Shown here: piece after piece, positions 10,204 to 21,763 of the stretch
Layout: each line of letters starts with the position of its first letter
How positions within the stretch are numbered: position 1 is the stretch's first letter
Assembly (NCBI GenBank): GCA_035048495.1
Contig: CM068553.1
Coordinates: 14,509,190 to 14,573,189, forward strand
DNA length: 64,000 bases
Direction of reading: 5' to 3'
From: Euptelea pleiosperma
Taxonomy: Eukaryota; Streptophyta; Magnoliopsida; Ranunculales; Eupteleaceae
Notes under the pieces: generated by a model
Databases searched by the model: none
What the model was told of the DNA's origin: nothing
The model's input: the letters and a program-made list of their open reading frames with translations, nothing else
Made by a program: the position numbers and the translations under genes

Positions 10204-13200
10204 TTGTAGATGCTGAGGACCTGAGCTTCTGTTTAATGTACATTCAGATTATTCATACAGTGACTGCAAAGGTCTTGTACCGATACAACACTATCAATAC
10301 GCTGTAATCATTCTCTTATCCATCTCAGATGGTTAACATTATCGTTAACAGAGGATGATTCACCCTTTTTAGCTTACAGTGGGCCAGCCAAGGGAGCTAA
10401 TCATATCAAGCGTGTCAATCACTCTTCACCCTTAATGCATGTGGAGTAACTTGTTCGCCGAGAATTAGTCCAGCTCAAGATTATCCATTGTTGTATTAAC
10501 TCTTAGCTCTCTCTTATAGTCAGTTCTACTTTTACGATGTTAGGAATGTCAATCCCTTGTTTATTGAGTAGTTGAACCAAGTAACTGCAAGGGATTAATA
10601 TAATTGGTTATCTTATATCACACTTCTGTGTTATTCATTTTCGGTAGTTAGTTTTTTGCATATTTTGGATAGGTGGCTGGTGGCAAGCCAAATATGTATG
10701 GATGAATATATCATATTGTTGGGCCATGACAAAGATCAGCCACTTCTTCTGCACTGCATCCTAACGAACAATCTGCAATTAGTTTTTGAAGGATGAAGTT
10801 CCATTGTGTTCTGATGCAACTGCCACTGCCACTGCCAGATCAGGTAGGGTGGTTTGTTACTTGTTTGTTGATTTTGTAAGTGCCCCAGAGTCCCAAACTG
10901 TTGCATAAATTTGGCTGACCTGGTTAATTTTTCACATTATGTACCAATATTTGGTTAGGGTACCTTCGAGATAAGAATTATGTAATTTTTATTTATTGCA
11001 GTAAGGAACATTTCTATTTTATTAAGGAAATACATTGAATTGTTATAACTTATCAAAAAAAAAAACACTTAATTGTTATAGAAGGAAGATTTGTTTTGTT
11101 TTTGTTTTATGATTCTGTTTTAAGTGCTCAATAAAGCTGTCCCCAATTTTCTTTTTTTCTCACTTCTTATTTGTCAATTACTTCTAATGAAAACAAGCAG
11201 AAAGAAATTCCTAGGGAAGTTGGATACTCCCAATTATGGAAAATGGTAGACTATTCCCTTTATAAAATGTTCCAATTTCAACTCCACCCCATACCTCACA
11301 TAATCAGCTGGTACTGTGTTTGCCTCTCTCTGCACATAGGATATCTCCAGTAACACCACCTAAACCGAGAATGCAATGGTTAGAAAGGAAAACAAAATAT
11401 TCTGATGCCAGGGTATTTGGCTTTGTGTGGGTCACCTCGACCTCACAAGCCGAGCCGCTTGTTTTCTGGCTTTGCCCTTAATAAAACTTATACTTCTCAA
11501 AAAAAGGGGGGGCGGGAGGTATATTGCATTCAGGGTCCTTCAAACCACATGGAAGGTCTGACAGAGTGCTGAACGTTTCTTTTTTAATGTATACATCTAT
11601 GAAACATGTTTTGACAAAATTAATGTTAACCACACCAAACTGGCCCCATAAGACCTTGCAATTAGACCATTTACACAATGGATCACATTCCAAGTGATTT
11701 AGTGGGTCACCTATCATTTCCATCAAAATTAAGCTTCCAAACTCCATCCAAGATGGAAGCTACTCATATGGAGGCTTTCTCTACCTCGGGGGTAACCATC
11801 ACCAACATCTCTTTCAGTTGAGCAGATCTGAATAACAAACACCACAGAGAACCAAGGGAGTTATACTTCTCTTTCAGTTCTGTCTATCATAAGTCACACC
11901 ATAACATTATGGAGGCTTTCTCTACCTCTGGGGTAACCATCACCAACATCTCTTTCAGTTGAGCAGATCTGAATAACAAACACCACAGAGAACCAAGGGA
12001 GTTATACTTCTCTTTCAGTTCTGTCTATCATAAGTCACACCATAACATTAAAGCCTCACCCAACCACCCTAATATATGATTCTTTCTTTCAATACTCCCG
12101 AGCTATTCATATCTACAGAAGGGAAAACAGGGGCCTAATTAATATCTTGAAGGCACAACTAGATTTCCAACTCTAATGAGCTAGTTATCATAACTTCACA
12201 AGATGGATCAATATATTTAAGTTCTCGCTGCAGTTAATTCAGATCTTTTGCCCTGAAGGCCCTAATAATGAAGTGTAGGATTTCAAGAGGAGGCTTCGCT
12301 CATATGAAGGATGGCCTGGATTACAGGAGTTAAAACAGGTCCCTGACCACTCTAAGCATTGAGTGCAATAACTAAGCCTTTTTAGATAAGTTAGTTGACC
12401 CTCTCTGCCCTTTCTACCACCATCTCTGTTGATACCATTTAGTTTTAGGGACTCCAATTAACTGGAGGGTTGGAACACTGCTGCAAGGTCTGGATAGAGT
12501 TCAGTAAAGTTCATGGGCTCTCTCCAAGCAAAGTCATAAATCATAATGTATTTTGTTGGGCTTCCAGGAATGTGGAATGTCTTTGGTTGCTTGATGCCTT
12601 TGATGATATCATCAAGTTGGGGCAAGTTGGTGGCTTTTCTATTATTATACTCGTAGATTTGCCAATGATTTAGGCTATTGGTTGGCCAAAATTGGTTTAA
12701 CTACACAAGCATTGTATGTGGAGAACTCTATTTTTTCTAACTAAAACTTTGATTACTTGTCAATGAAGTCATGTCCAATCTTTTCACGTCTGCCAACAAT
12801 CTTTGTGTGATTTGAAGCATTTTGTACCTGTGCTTATATTCTTTGACGGAACTAAGATTTCTAATTGCAAAAATCCACTACTATGTCATGCAACACCGGT
12901 CAAGAGTTGGAGTTGACTGATTCTGCACTTTGCAATGGAGTTCTCTGGTATCGGTTTGGTAAGCATATTCATAAATGAATTATAAAAAAAAGGCATATTC
13001 ATAAACTGGTTTTTAGGCAGTGAGCAGGTGGCTTTCATTTAACTTGGCCTTACCAGGAAGTTGTCTCCCAAGTATTCAAAAGTATCTTTCAATTGCCTGT
13101 TCTGGTAATGATTGATTTGGCTTTGTAACTTACAGACCTTTTCCTTGGGTGTTTCATTGTGGTGACACAAGTTTCATTAGTTTTTGGTAGACTTGGAGCC

Positions 13201-13751
13201 TTGTTGATTTTATCATTAGGTTCCATTGATAGGTGGTTGCCTGATTGATTTGCTAATAGATTACATTCAGCAGTGGTTTACTTAAGCTTTAGTTTATTGC
13301 TCTTAGAAAACTTGTTAGGATCTAGGATGAACTGGCTTAGCGTTTGTAATGGACCCTAAAATATTGGTTTCTGCAAGATCGTTTTATTTATTGATCCTCT
13401 TATAAATGCTATAATTAATCATTATAATATATGACTGCGTTATTTCTTAGTGTTAACCAGACAAAAGGTAACTGCAACCTTTTAAAAGAATGATCTCATT
13501 TGGGGAAGTCAAGGGACAGTTTCATATCTTCTTGTTCAATGCCCTTTGTCTCAGCAAGTTATCTTTTCGTGCTGGTTGTTTGATCAAGTATAAGTTCCGC
13601 AAAGATGGAATTGGAGATTTTTAAGAATTACGTAAGTGAAGCTTTTGTTATCTTCTTCAGATTTGGTGTATTTTCAGTACTCGTGGCTCAGAAGAGTCAT
13701 CTTATTTGAAGGTAAACAGGTGGAGGTTGTACTGATGGTACAAATAGCGAT
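10204..13751. other. Downstream region, no gene recognised
   Basis: The F-box 3' UTR presumably ends in its first few hundred bases. I see no conserved protein in the rest. It holds a 141-bp tandem duplication (11768-12050), poly-A runs near 11055 and 12985, and ordinary AT-rich sequence up to the gap. Confidence 0.5.
11768..12050. repeat. Second 141-bp tandem duplication
   Basis: The block beginning atggaggctttctctacctc at 11768 recurs at 11909, a period of 141 bases, with one clear mismatch (cgggg versus ctgggg). The second unit ends at about 12050. Copy 2 has the same pair from 41312. Confidence 0.95.
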
Positions 13752-13851
13752 NNNNNNNNNNNNNNNNNNNNNNNNNNNNNNNNNNNNNNNNNNNNNNNNN
13801 NNNNNNNNNNNNNNNNNNNNNNNNNNNNNNNNNNNNNNNNNNNNNNNNNNN
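13752..13851. other. Assembly gap of exactly 100 N
   Basis: One hundred N bases, a conventional placeholder for a gap of unknown size. Copy 1 of the duplication is cut here mid-sequence (copy 2 continues atgggttcgctc...). Sequence after the gap does not match what follows in copy 2, so the two contigs flanking the gap are not shown to be neighbours. Confidence 1.
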
Positions 13852-13867
13852 TATTTTTTATTTTTTT

Positions 13868-13945
13868 ACTTACAAGATACTAATCAACATTTGCTGCTAG
13901 ATTCTAAACCAAAATGCTAATTCCTACCCAACCTACCCAACCTAG
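13868..13945. repeat. Short dispersed repeat, partner at 17753-17828
   Basis: 'acttacaagatactaatcaac' followed by 'attctaaaccaaaatgctaattcctaccc' recurs, diverged, at 17753-17828 in the same orientation. The pair brackets the long LTR-like unit at 14264-17230, so it may be two members of an old repeat or a duplication older than the insertion. Confidence 0.6.
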
Positions 13946-14263
13946 ATTACTTGTAGCCTATGATGTCCTTTTGGTGAGAAATGCTCACACAAATTGATTG
14001 GACTAACGACCGAGTTATTTTTATTTTGGGTTTTCTCCTTAATGAAAACCCTATGTCATTTTTTTTTTAAACCGTGGGTATTCGAGCCTCCTAGAGCACC
14101 TGACTAGTCCCCCGGGGCATGATAGTCACCCCTTACACACGTGTCGGAGTGTACTGGGAGAGTTAATGTGGATTGAGCCACATATTACCCTACGTACTCT
14201 TCCCAGGGGGTGGCCTCAAGGAGAGTTGAACTCAAAACCTCCTACTTTTTGGAGTGAAGTCCT

Positions 14264-15889
14264 TGTAATACCCCGAACTTTTATTCAGGGGTATTAGTGT
14301 AAATTAATTATAAATAGATAAAATTGGCATCTTAAATTTTTTTTTAAAAACTCTTGTTCCTTGCTTACAAAATTCTATATATCCTGTCACGTAAAAGTAA
14401 TTTTGAGAATTTAGTCAGAATATTTATATCATGACACGTAAGAAATTTTATTTGTAATGACATTAAAACGACTTTTTATTCATTGTACTTATATTATATT
14501 AATGTATGATCATTTCCTGTGTATTGAATAACCAACTTCATTAACTAAAACCATAATTATACAATAATTGTTTTAATTGGAATAGATTTAAAATAAGAAA
14601 TTATAAAAAAAATTTATTTTTAAATGAGGGATCCCACTTAGGCATTTTTATCAATACGTTTTCAATATTGGACCCATCAAAATTTCATCACATTTTTATA
14701 TTTTACAAAAAAAAGTATAATTTTAGAAAGAGATTTAAATTAAAAACATTTTAAAGAATTTTTAATGTCTTTTATAAATTTAATGAGTAAGTGTTTAATA
14801 TTAATGCTTGTTTGCTTTCTAGTTGATTTTAATTTATTAGACGGGTCTTTAGACCAATTTAGGGACATTTTAGGCCCAAAAATAATCTTATTTAAAACCT
14901 ACTTGATATCTGATATTCGTTCAAAAAGTACTTATTTTAAGCAATTGTTCTTTTAGCGTTATCGCATTCTCCTACGTAAAACTGTTCTATTTATCCATTT
15001 TTCTACGTAAGAGTCTTTTCTGTTGTGTAGAACACACTTTTCTGGATGAAATGGTATATTTGCATGCATTAAACACATTTCCGAAAGTCTAGATATAAAG
15101 TCGTTCTGATTAAGTCTCATTACGCTCTTCTTCTATCGCAGGAAACCCCGATTAGATGATTTTCGAGACTTGCAGGCCCACATCGATCATGAAAGCCCAT
15201 TATCAAAGCTTAAAGATCCCACATGCTATGACTAAAAGATATGGGCTAAATACGCGCTGAACAAGAGGACCGAAGAGCCAGCCCAAAGAACGAAGAGAGC
15301 GGGAGAGCCGATGACCAAGAGACGAACCAAAGCGTTTAAAGCTGCATGAATTGACATAAAATGATGGTCGGCTCTACTGGTGAAGCGTGAGGAAGAACAC
15401 AGTGAAGACCAGGGTTCCAGACCCTCTGCTAGCATTTTCTCTTTATTTTTATAGTATTTTCTCTCTCATCTCTTCTAATTCTCTCATCTCTCTTCATATC
15501 CTTATACCTCACCACCCGATCCTCAGATTTACTGACCTAACCTCAGATCTCATGTCTGTTGGCTCTGTCCCATCTCCCTTAGCTTTCTGACCATTGGATC
15601 TTCCATCGGACTATTGGATCTCTCTAGATCCATCGGTCCACCAATCTGGGACCCAATCTAGTCATCATCCATCCGATCGATAGCAAATTATCCGTCACAT
15701 CATCTTTTGATACGATAGACCTCATCATTCCATGCTAAAATGTGTTGGCCAATAGTCGAGCCCATCATCATCGACCCACGGCCCAGCCATTTAGTGGACC
15801 GCGCAATTTCAAAAATGTTTTAAATAATTTTTTTTAAAAAAGGGGGGCCACTAAATGGGGAAATCCCCCAAAGAAAGAAAAATGAATTT

Positions 15890-15929
<40 letters not shown>

Positions 15930-17230
15930 TTCAAAAAATTAGCTTTATAAAGGGGGAAGGAGAGGGCACGAAACACTAATTTTCGGATCCCCTCTCCTCT
16001 CCTCCTCTCCCCCCTTTCCATTCTCCTCCATCGCCTCTCATTCTTTTCTCCTTCTTCTTCGTTTTCTTCTTCATCTTCTTCACTTTTCTTTCGCCGGAGT
16101 TGCAGGCAGCAACTCCGGCCGTCTGCGCTACCTCTTCCTCTCACGAGCTCCTATACCTGCTCCACTCCTCCTCCTTCATACTGCACTACAGTCGCTCGCC
16201 CGCCTTCCTGATCGCTGCAACCACGTGCCTACAAATTTCTAATCCCCGATCAGATCTCTTCCACCACCGCCTGAAGCTCCGCCCGAACCAGCACACCGCG
16301 ACTGCCTGTTCGCAGCAATGCCTCACCAAATTTCTGGATCCCCTCTCATCCGTTCCCCCCCTTCCATTCTCTCCATTATCTTCTCTCTCCTAGCCGCCTC
16401 CTTCCTCCAAAAGGCTCTTCTGCAGGGGTCTGGGGTTTTTTCCCTAGGACTCCAGGCCCTTAATTTTTATTTTCGCGGGTATCCATTAGAATCACACCCG
16501 AACTAACATTTCAATATTATACAAAATCATTATCTATAACCTTTTTTTTCTAGCAAACCGGCTGATCCAATCAGATCCGAATCACAATAATACCCACAAC
16601 ATCATCAATTAAGCACATACATATAGCATGATTAATAAAGTAAAATAATAGAGATTATCTATTAAAATATATAGGTATACCTACCTTGTCCATTGATCTT
16701 CATCCGAACTTAAATCAATAGTGAAAAAGTAGTCGCGGGTGTTTTTACTAATCGTCGTTGGATGAAGTCAGATTCGAGCATGTCGAACATCTCGAAAGTA
16801 TGAACATTTTTGTCTTAAGCCATCGTCTCAAAAGGTGAGACGTTATGGTGTTTCTAGGGCTCTCAAAGCTCTCAACGATTTGTAATGGAGAGCTCTCTAA
16901 TAGTGAAAAGTAAAAATGTGTAGATTTTTATAAGATTCTTCTATTTTTAATAATTGCTCAAAAGATAATGGTAAGTCTTTCTTTATTTATGTGTACTATT
17001 AATTATCATATGTAATTTATTTAAATAATTTCTTTATTTTTAAAGTTCAAGTCTTTGATTAGGGAAAGATTTTAATTATTTCCAAAAGACTAAAAATTAT
17101 GAAAATTTTAATTAAGGCAATTAATGTGTAACTCGAAGATATTAATTATTTTAATTTTATTGTTTGTCAAAAATACCGTTCTAAATATAAATTACTCTAA
17201 TACCCATGGACAAAAATTTAGAGTATTACA
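14264..17230 (+). mobile_element. Probable solo LTR of a gypsy (Del/Tekay-like) retrotransposon
   Basis: It starts TGTAATACCCCGAACTTTT and ends GAGTATTACA, giving the short inverted ends TGTAATAC/GTATTACA. That start is typical of long plant Ty3/gypsy LTRs. About 2.97 kb would be a long LTR, as known for Del/Tekay. There is no gag-pol between similar ends, hence 'solo'. I see no 5-bp target duplication (gtcct before, aaata after), so one end could be misplaced. Inside are a (TA)n run (about 15895-15925) and a CT-rich, more GC-rich block at 15970-16480. Confidence 0.5.
15893..15926. repeat. (TA)n microsatellite
   Basis: An uninterrupted run of about 16 TA units within the LTR-like sequence. 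Confidence 0.95.
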
Positions 17231-18306
17231 AAATATGTCTCACATTTTGACTTTTATCTCCTCATTCTTTCTTCCATATTACAAAATAACTTCTAAAATC
17301 CTTAAACTCATCCATTTCTTTTTTTATAAGTTAAACTCCTCCATTTTTATCACTACTTTCGTTCTCCTAACTAAAAATTTGTCACCACTTTACCAATTTT
17401 CTTAATATTTTGACAGAATTTAGAAACTCACAACGGGTTTAACCAAACATCAATACCAACTTCTATACACAGAACAACACTTCTCCAATGTGCTTTGCCA
17501 AATGCTATTAAAAAAAAAACACTCTGTTGAAGCATTCCCAAACAAGCTGAAGTGTGTTTTCACACCACCGACTAATAGGGCTGATTATATATCCCCCCAC
17601 TGGCAGGCAATTAAAGGGTAGAGATACAATGTGTAACGCAGCGGTAGCCTAGTAAGGGGTGAAATACCTATGTCAGACACGTGTCAGAGTCCGACATAAT
17701 ACATATTATGATACGACACTTGCAAATTTGTTTTGTTTTTCCTTTTCTAATTACTTGCAAGATACTAATCAACACGTGCTTCCGTATTCTAAACCAAAAT
17801 GCTAATTCCTACCCGACCTAGATTACCTGTGACCAATGTTAAAAATTTCGATTTCGCATGCCATTTCGGTTTTTGCAGTTGGTGAGCCAAGTGTGTCAGG
17901 CAGTGGTTGCAAACAAAAAAAAGTGAGGAACAGGCTGTAGTGACTATATCTGTAGCTGCAATACGTTCATTGCCAATTTGCCATAGATTCTGAGGAGTTG
18001 AAGCCGTTTATGTTCAAAATAGAAACAGTTTACATAAGGGAATAAACCCACATATCAAACAACTAAAACTTGCACATTTGTGCCATAAACTGAACAGAAA
18101 TATATGAATACATATGCTACAAACATGTCGCACACAAGCGGAAAATATAAAAATAAAAATAAAAATAAAAATAAAAATAAAAATAAAATAAAAGGACCCA
18201 TTCATTTTCTTTTCATCAGTAGATGTTTTTATTAAATCAAATAACTAATGAATTAACACATGGAGCTCAACGTATAGAAATACTGTACGGAGTCTTTAGG
18301 GTGGTT
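17231..18306. other. Intergenic region downstream of the bHLH gene
   Basis: No gene seen. It contains the dispersed repeat at 17753-17828 and an (AAAAT)n microsatellite at about 18146-18192. The end nearest 18306 is the likely 3' UTR of the - strand bHLH gene. Confidence 0.5.
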
Positions 18307-21300
18307 CTAAGTCTTGGAATTGGAGACTGCTGCTGCTTGTTGCTGTAGTTGTTGATACAATGCAACCATCCGACTGTAAGCATCCATGGTCATGGGCTGC
18401 AACAAAATACACACATTTTTAATAACCGATTTGTCGGCGGCCACATATGCGAAGAGCTTTCACTTATATCTGCTCTTAATTAATTACCTGTGTTTGACAA
18501 GCAAGAAAAGCGGACAATGGATCAGGCAAGACACCACTGGAAGCGGGTAAGCGATCGCCGGTGCCATCCCATGAAGTCAGAGGCATGAACGCGGTAGGGT
18601 GGAGAACTGGGTGAATTCCGGTGATAGTAGGACGCGCCATCGGATTTATATCCATCCCCATTCCCATCCCCATCCCCATTCCCATCCCCATTTGAGCCAT
18701 CAAAGACATTTGAAGCTGTTGTTGCATGGTCATGGGCATCATCATAGCTGGCATGTTCATCCTGTTGATCACCTGAACTTGGGCTTGCAATTGTTTTATA
18801 TACTCGATCACTTCGTCGAGCATCGACGCTTTATCCGTCTGGAAAACCAAGATTAGGTACGTTAGGCATGCATTGCCACAAGAACTACGGCAAACCCCCA
18901 AACACCATTGCAAATTAGATTTCAGATTAAAATGCTTGCAAAATAACAATAATAAATTAATAATAATAATAATAATGCCGACGGCAGCGACGACAACGAC
19001 AACGACAACGACGATAGTTTCTGGCCACTTATTTCCAAAATTCCCCACCTATTAAGTTGTACCTCATATGGGCCTATTTATTTCCACAGCTACAAACGAA
19101 ATGCCGGAAATACCCATGGCACTTAAATTGCAGTTAAATAGTTTCATTAAAATTAAATCGAAATAAATCTTCTAGAATTGTCGCTTCAGGTGCTAAATTT
19201 CCAAAATAGTCCTTATTTTTTTTGCGTTTCCAAAATTGCCCTTTAAATTGAAACTTTTCTATTTTGCCAACTTTTCCAAAAATACCCCTACACTTACTCA
19301 AGTCTAAAGTCTAAACCACATGCCACCCAACTATAAAATGTCCCATACTTGTTACCTAACAATTTGCATCCCATATATTTATTTATGGAACAGGCTCCAG
19401 GGACTCGCGTTCTTGCACTCATCTTTTCACTCGTGCTCTCGGCCATGGATTTCGAGAATCCACGCCAGAATTGGAATCTTGAAACCCACGGCCAAGAGCA
19501 CGAGTGAAAAAACGAGTGCAAAAAGGCGAGTCCCCTTATCCCGATTCATGTGGTCGTCTCCCAAGCATTTGGGATAATGCCTAGAGTACTATGTTGATGA
19601 TTTAGACTTACATCTAATTATTGTCACCCACTTTTTTAAAAAACCTAAACCCATTTCTATCGAGAAACTATTTGGTGTCTCCCCGGTCTTCAAACTCTTT
19701 CGGGCCCACAGACCTTATGGATGTTTGGCTCACTTCTTGATGGACCCATAAACCAAAATATCAGCTTGATTAGTAATCTCTAGCAATTAGATTTAGCACG
19801 TCAAAAAATGCTCAAAATCCAATGGCCATAAATCACCCCATTAAATATTGCTCAAATCAAACGTCCAAAATCACCAATTAAGCTGATTTTCGGTGGGTAG
19901 GTCAACCAAGAAGCGAACCAAACATGCAAAAGTCTCCGGCCCGAAAGAGTGTGCCACGTGGCATATTTGGAGGAGGCTGGGGGGACAGCAAACTCGAGCT
20001 CCATTTCTATCATGCTCAGGAGAAGATCTAGTTGGCAAATAGTTGAATCTTAACCATAGAATTGTCAGATTTCAGACAACACCTGCTATATAGAGGGCCT
20101 ACCACAAGAGTGATTTTATGAAGTAGCAGGTGGTTGTCCCCATACCTAACAACCACTTGTCAAGTTGTCTCCATAGCAAATATTTGTGGACGACGATCAT
20201 TGTATCATTCTCCCCCCCCCCCCCAAATTGCCCACAACCATTAGATTTCAAAATCTTGTACCACACGCCTTTATACCATTCTCTTTCTCTACCTTATATA
20301 TATGTGAACATCAAAAATACTTAATAAAAATAATAATAATAAATAAAATAAAAAAAGAAAAAGAAAAAGAAATCATACCTTACTGGAATTTGGGACCAGT
20401 TTCTGCAAAGTCTTCATCCTTTGGTTGATCTTATCTCTTCTTTTCTACACATAAAAATAACGACCTTTATAACTGTAATAACTGTAATTATTGGAATAAA
20501 TTAATGGATTAATGCTTAAAAATAAATTAAAAAAAAAATAAAGAAATACTAACACGTTCTGATTGGTTATGAATTGCAGCTGCCCTACTCCTCTTATTAG
20601 TTGAAATTGAAGATTTTCCTCTGTGACCCTTCCTTTTTTCTTCCCCAATTCCTGTTTCTCTCTTTTTCAACTAAATAAACAATAATAAATTGATTAAAAT
20701 CACTTATAACAAATAAAAAAAATTTTAACATGCATGTAGACACGTGCATGTGTGAGCACGTGTGGGGAAGAGGAAATTAGTCAAATTACCAGAGGTCTAC
20801 TGTGAGAGACTGAGTCGTGGTCATCAATGGTGCTTGGCTTTGTGTAAGACGGGAAAGGCTTTCCCGAGCTTGTGTTGTCCGGCGAGCCCGAGGATGTAGA
20901 GGTGAACCCCACGTCGTGTTCCATCTCGCACGTGTCAAGTGTCACGTGCCTACTATCCTTGCCACACGTTTCGCTAACGCTCACACTATGGTTCCTGCTA
21001 CTTCCCTCATGCGCCACTGGCACTCGTGTGGCCTTCGTGCGTTTCTTACCATTTGTATCCTCCCTCTCGCGCTCAAGCGTGGCAGCTCCGCTGCAAGATC
21101 CTACACGAGTGATGCACCCAACAACGCAGGTGCCAAGTCCCGGGGTCGGATTCGGCACGTGTGTGGACCGTTCATCGGTGGAAGCCGTGCGGTTTGAGCA
21201 AGGCACCAAGGCGTCCATAGCCATGGTGGCTCCAGCCGTGGTGCGGTGATGATCGAACCATGGGACGAGCTCGTCGACATCCAAGGGGGTTTGCACTGGG

Positions 21301-21607
21301 GTAAGCATGTTGCTTGGTTGACTATAGACTCGAGCGTGCCGCTTGCACGAGGCTTCTCCCACGTGTACTTGGAGGAAAGTGGTTTGCCGACGATCCGAGG
21401 GGGGCCTAGGCCGTGCATCGCCAACTGTCCGTTCTCCCACGTCAGCTCTGCCACTTCGTAGTCTAACCTGCGCAGAGTCATCCTCCATTAACACCATCTC
21501 TATATTCTCTACAGTCTGTATCGAAGAATTAATAAAGAAAATAATAAAGAAGCATTAAAAGTCTACTTCTACACACGTGCGCGTATAACCCTATATTATA
21601 TATGTTT

Positions 21608-21651
<44 letters not shown>

Positions 21652-21763
21652 CTTACATGGGGACGTTGGAGGGTGTGGAGTCGGCGTTAGAGTGGGGATG
21701 GAGGGTGAGCCTGGCGGAGGAGGGAGTGTCATCGAGATCCCAGCTTGGGACGCACTGACTCAT
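18307..21763 (-). CDS. PIF8/UNE10-like phytochrome-interacting bHLH factor, six exons, frameshifted in exon 2
   Basis: Exons on the - strand: 21763-21657, 21467-20790, 20670-20554, 20444-20379, 18838-18488 and 18396-18307, all with GT..AG borders. The protein begins MSQCVPSWDLDD and has the phytochrome-B-binding motif ELTWENGQLAMHG in exon 2. It continues with DELVPWFDHH and DVGFTSTSSGSPDN and then a bHLH split over exons 3-5 (AAAIHNQSER|KRRDKINQRMKTLQKL..SSK|TDKASMLDEVIEYIKQLQAQ). The basic region keeps the His/Glu/Arg pattern for G-box contact. The tail has QQQLQMSLMAQ, six Gly-Met repeats and DPLSAFLACQTQ|PMTMDAYSRM. These features match UNE10/PIF8, a nuclear repressor in light signalling. 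Exon 2 changes frame at the C run at 21285-21289: one base is missing relative to the family, so as written the protein stops early at about residue 158. With one more base, about 469 residues would result. Sequencing error or a true null allele are both possible. An in-frame upstream ATG (21931) is rejected on homology. Confidence 0.88.
18646..18692. repeat. Hexanucleotide (Gly-Met) repeat in bHLH exon 5
   Basis: ATGGGN-type units (read on the - strand) encode six consecutive Gly-Met pairs. GM-rich runs also occur at this place in the family, but the exact hexamer repetition suggests length polymorphism. Confidence 0.8.
19400..19535. mobile_element. 136-bp near-perfect hairpin in the bHLH intron
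   Basis: Left arm gggactcgcgttcttgcact.. and right arm ..gagtgcaaaaaggcgagtcccc pair over about 62 bases each, through 'cactcgtgctct(c/t)ggcc', with only a few mismatches and a loop near 'gccagaattgg'. It could be a small MITE. A transcript of the intron would form a long stem that Dicer-like enzymes might cut. Confidence 0.75.
19675..19990. mobile_element. Hairpin MITE (family B) in the bHLH intron
   Basis: The arms run from 'ggtgtctccccggtc..ctctttcgggccc' to 'gggcccgaaagagtgtgccacgtgg..gctggggggac'. The interior shares the family wording 'ccaaaatatcag' and 'gctgattttcggtggg'. A perfect CCACGTGG is at 19954-19961, inside the gene of a G-box-binding factor. Confidence 0.75.
21603..21650. 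repeat. (GA)n microsatellite at the start of bHLH intron 1
   Basis: About 20 GA units on the + strand, that is (TC)n in the transcript, starting a few bases after the exon 1 donor (CCCCAT|GTAAGC). Confidence 0.95.

Larger units (their letters stand above)
1..13751. repeat. Large duplicated segment, copy 1 (ends at assembly gap)
   Basis: Bases 1-13751 reappear at 29534-43296. The offset starts at 29533 and grows to 29545 through six small indels: +3 in the F-box coding region, then +1, +4 and +2 in its intron, and +1, +1 downstream. By eye I counted about 13 substitutions, almost all between 6.7 and 13 kb. The segment begins inside an LTR at the window edge, so its true left end is probably outside the window. 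Its right end coincides with the N gap, so the true right end is unknown too. It may be a recent tandem duplication or an uncollapsed second haplotype. Confidence 0.97.
18839..20378 (-). other. Intron 4 of the bHLH gene, loaded with repeats
   Basis: This 1.54-kb intron holds (AAT)n and (ACAACG)-type microsatellites (about 18940-19015), a 136-bp hairpin (19400-19535), a family-B MITE (19675-19990), a C run at about 20211-20223 and A-rich simple sequence near 20325-20370. The other introns are much shorter (about 90 to 190 bases, and 109 between exons 3 and 4). Confidence 0.75.

Noticed and set aside
14100..14263. tRNA-like or SINE-like wording (gagttgaactcaaaacc) before the solo LTR
   Set aside because: A box-B-like core alone; no box A at the right distance, no acceptor-stem pairing and no tail.
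15851..16506. Open frames in the CT-rich block inside the putative LTR
   Set aside because: Composition-driven (Ser/Leu/Pro or Glu/Arg runs), interrupted by the TA microsatellite, no family match.
20817..21249. + strand open frames of about 125 codons over bHLH exon 2
   Set aside because: They lie opposite the GC-rich coding exon and show no conserved motif.
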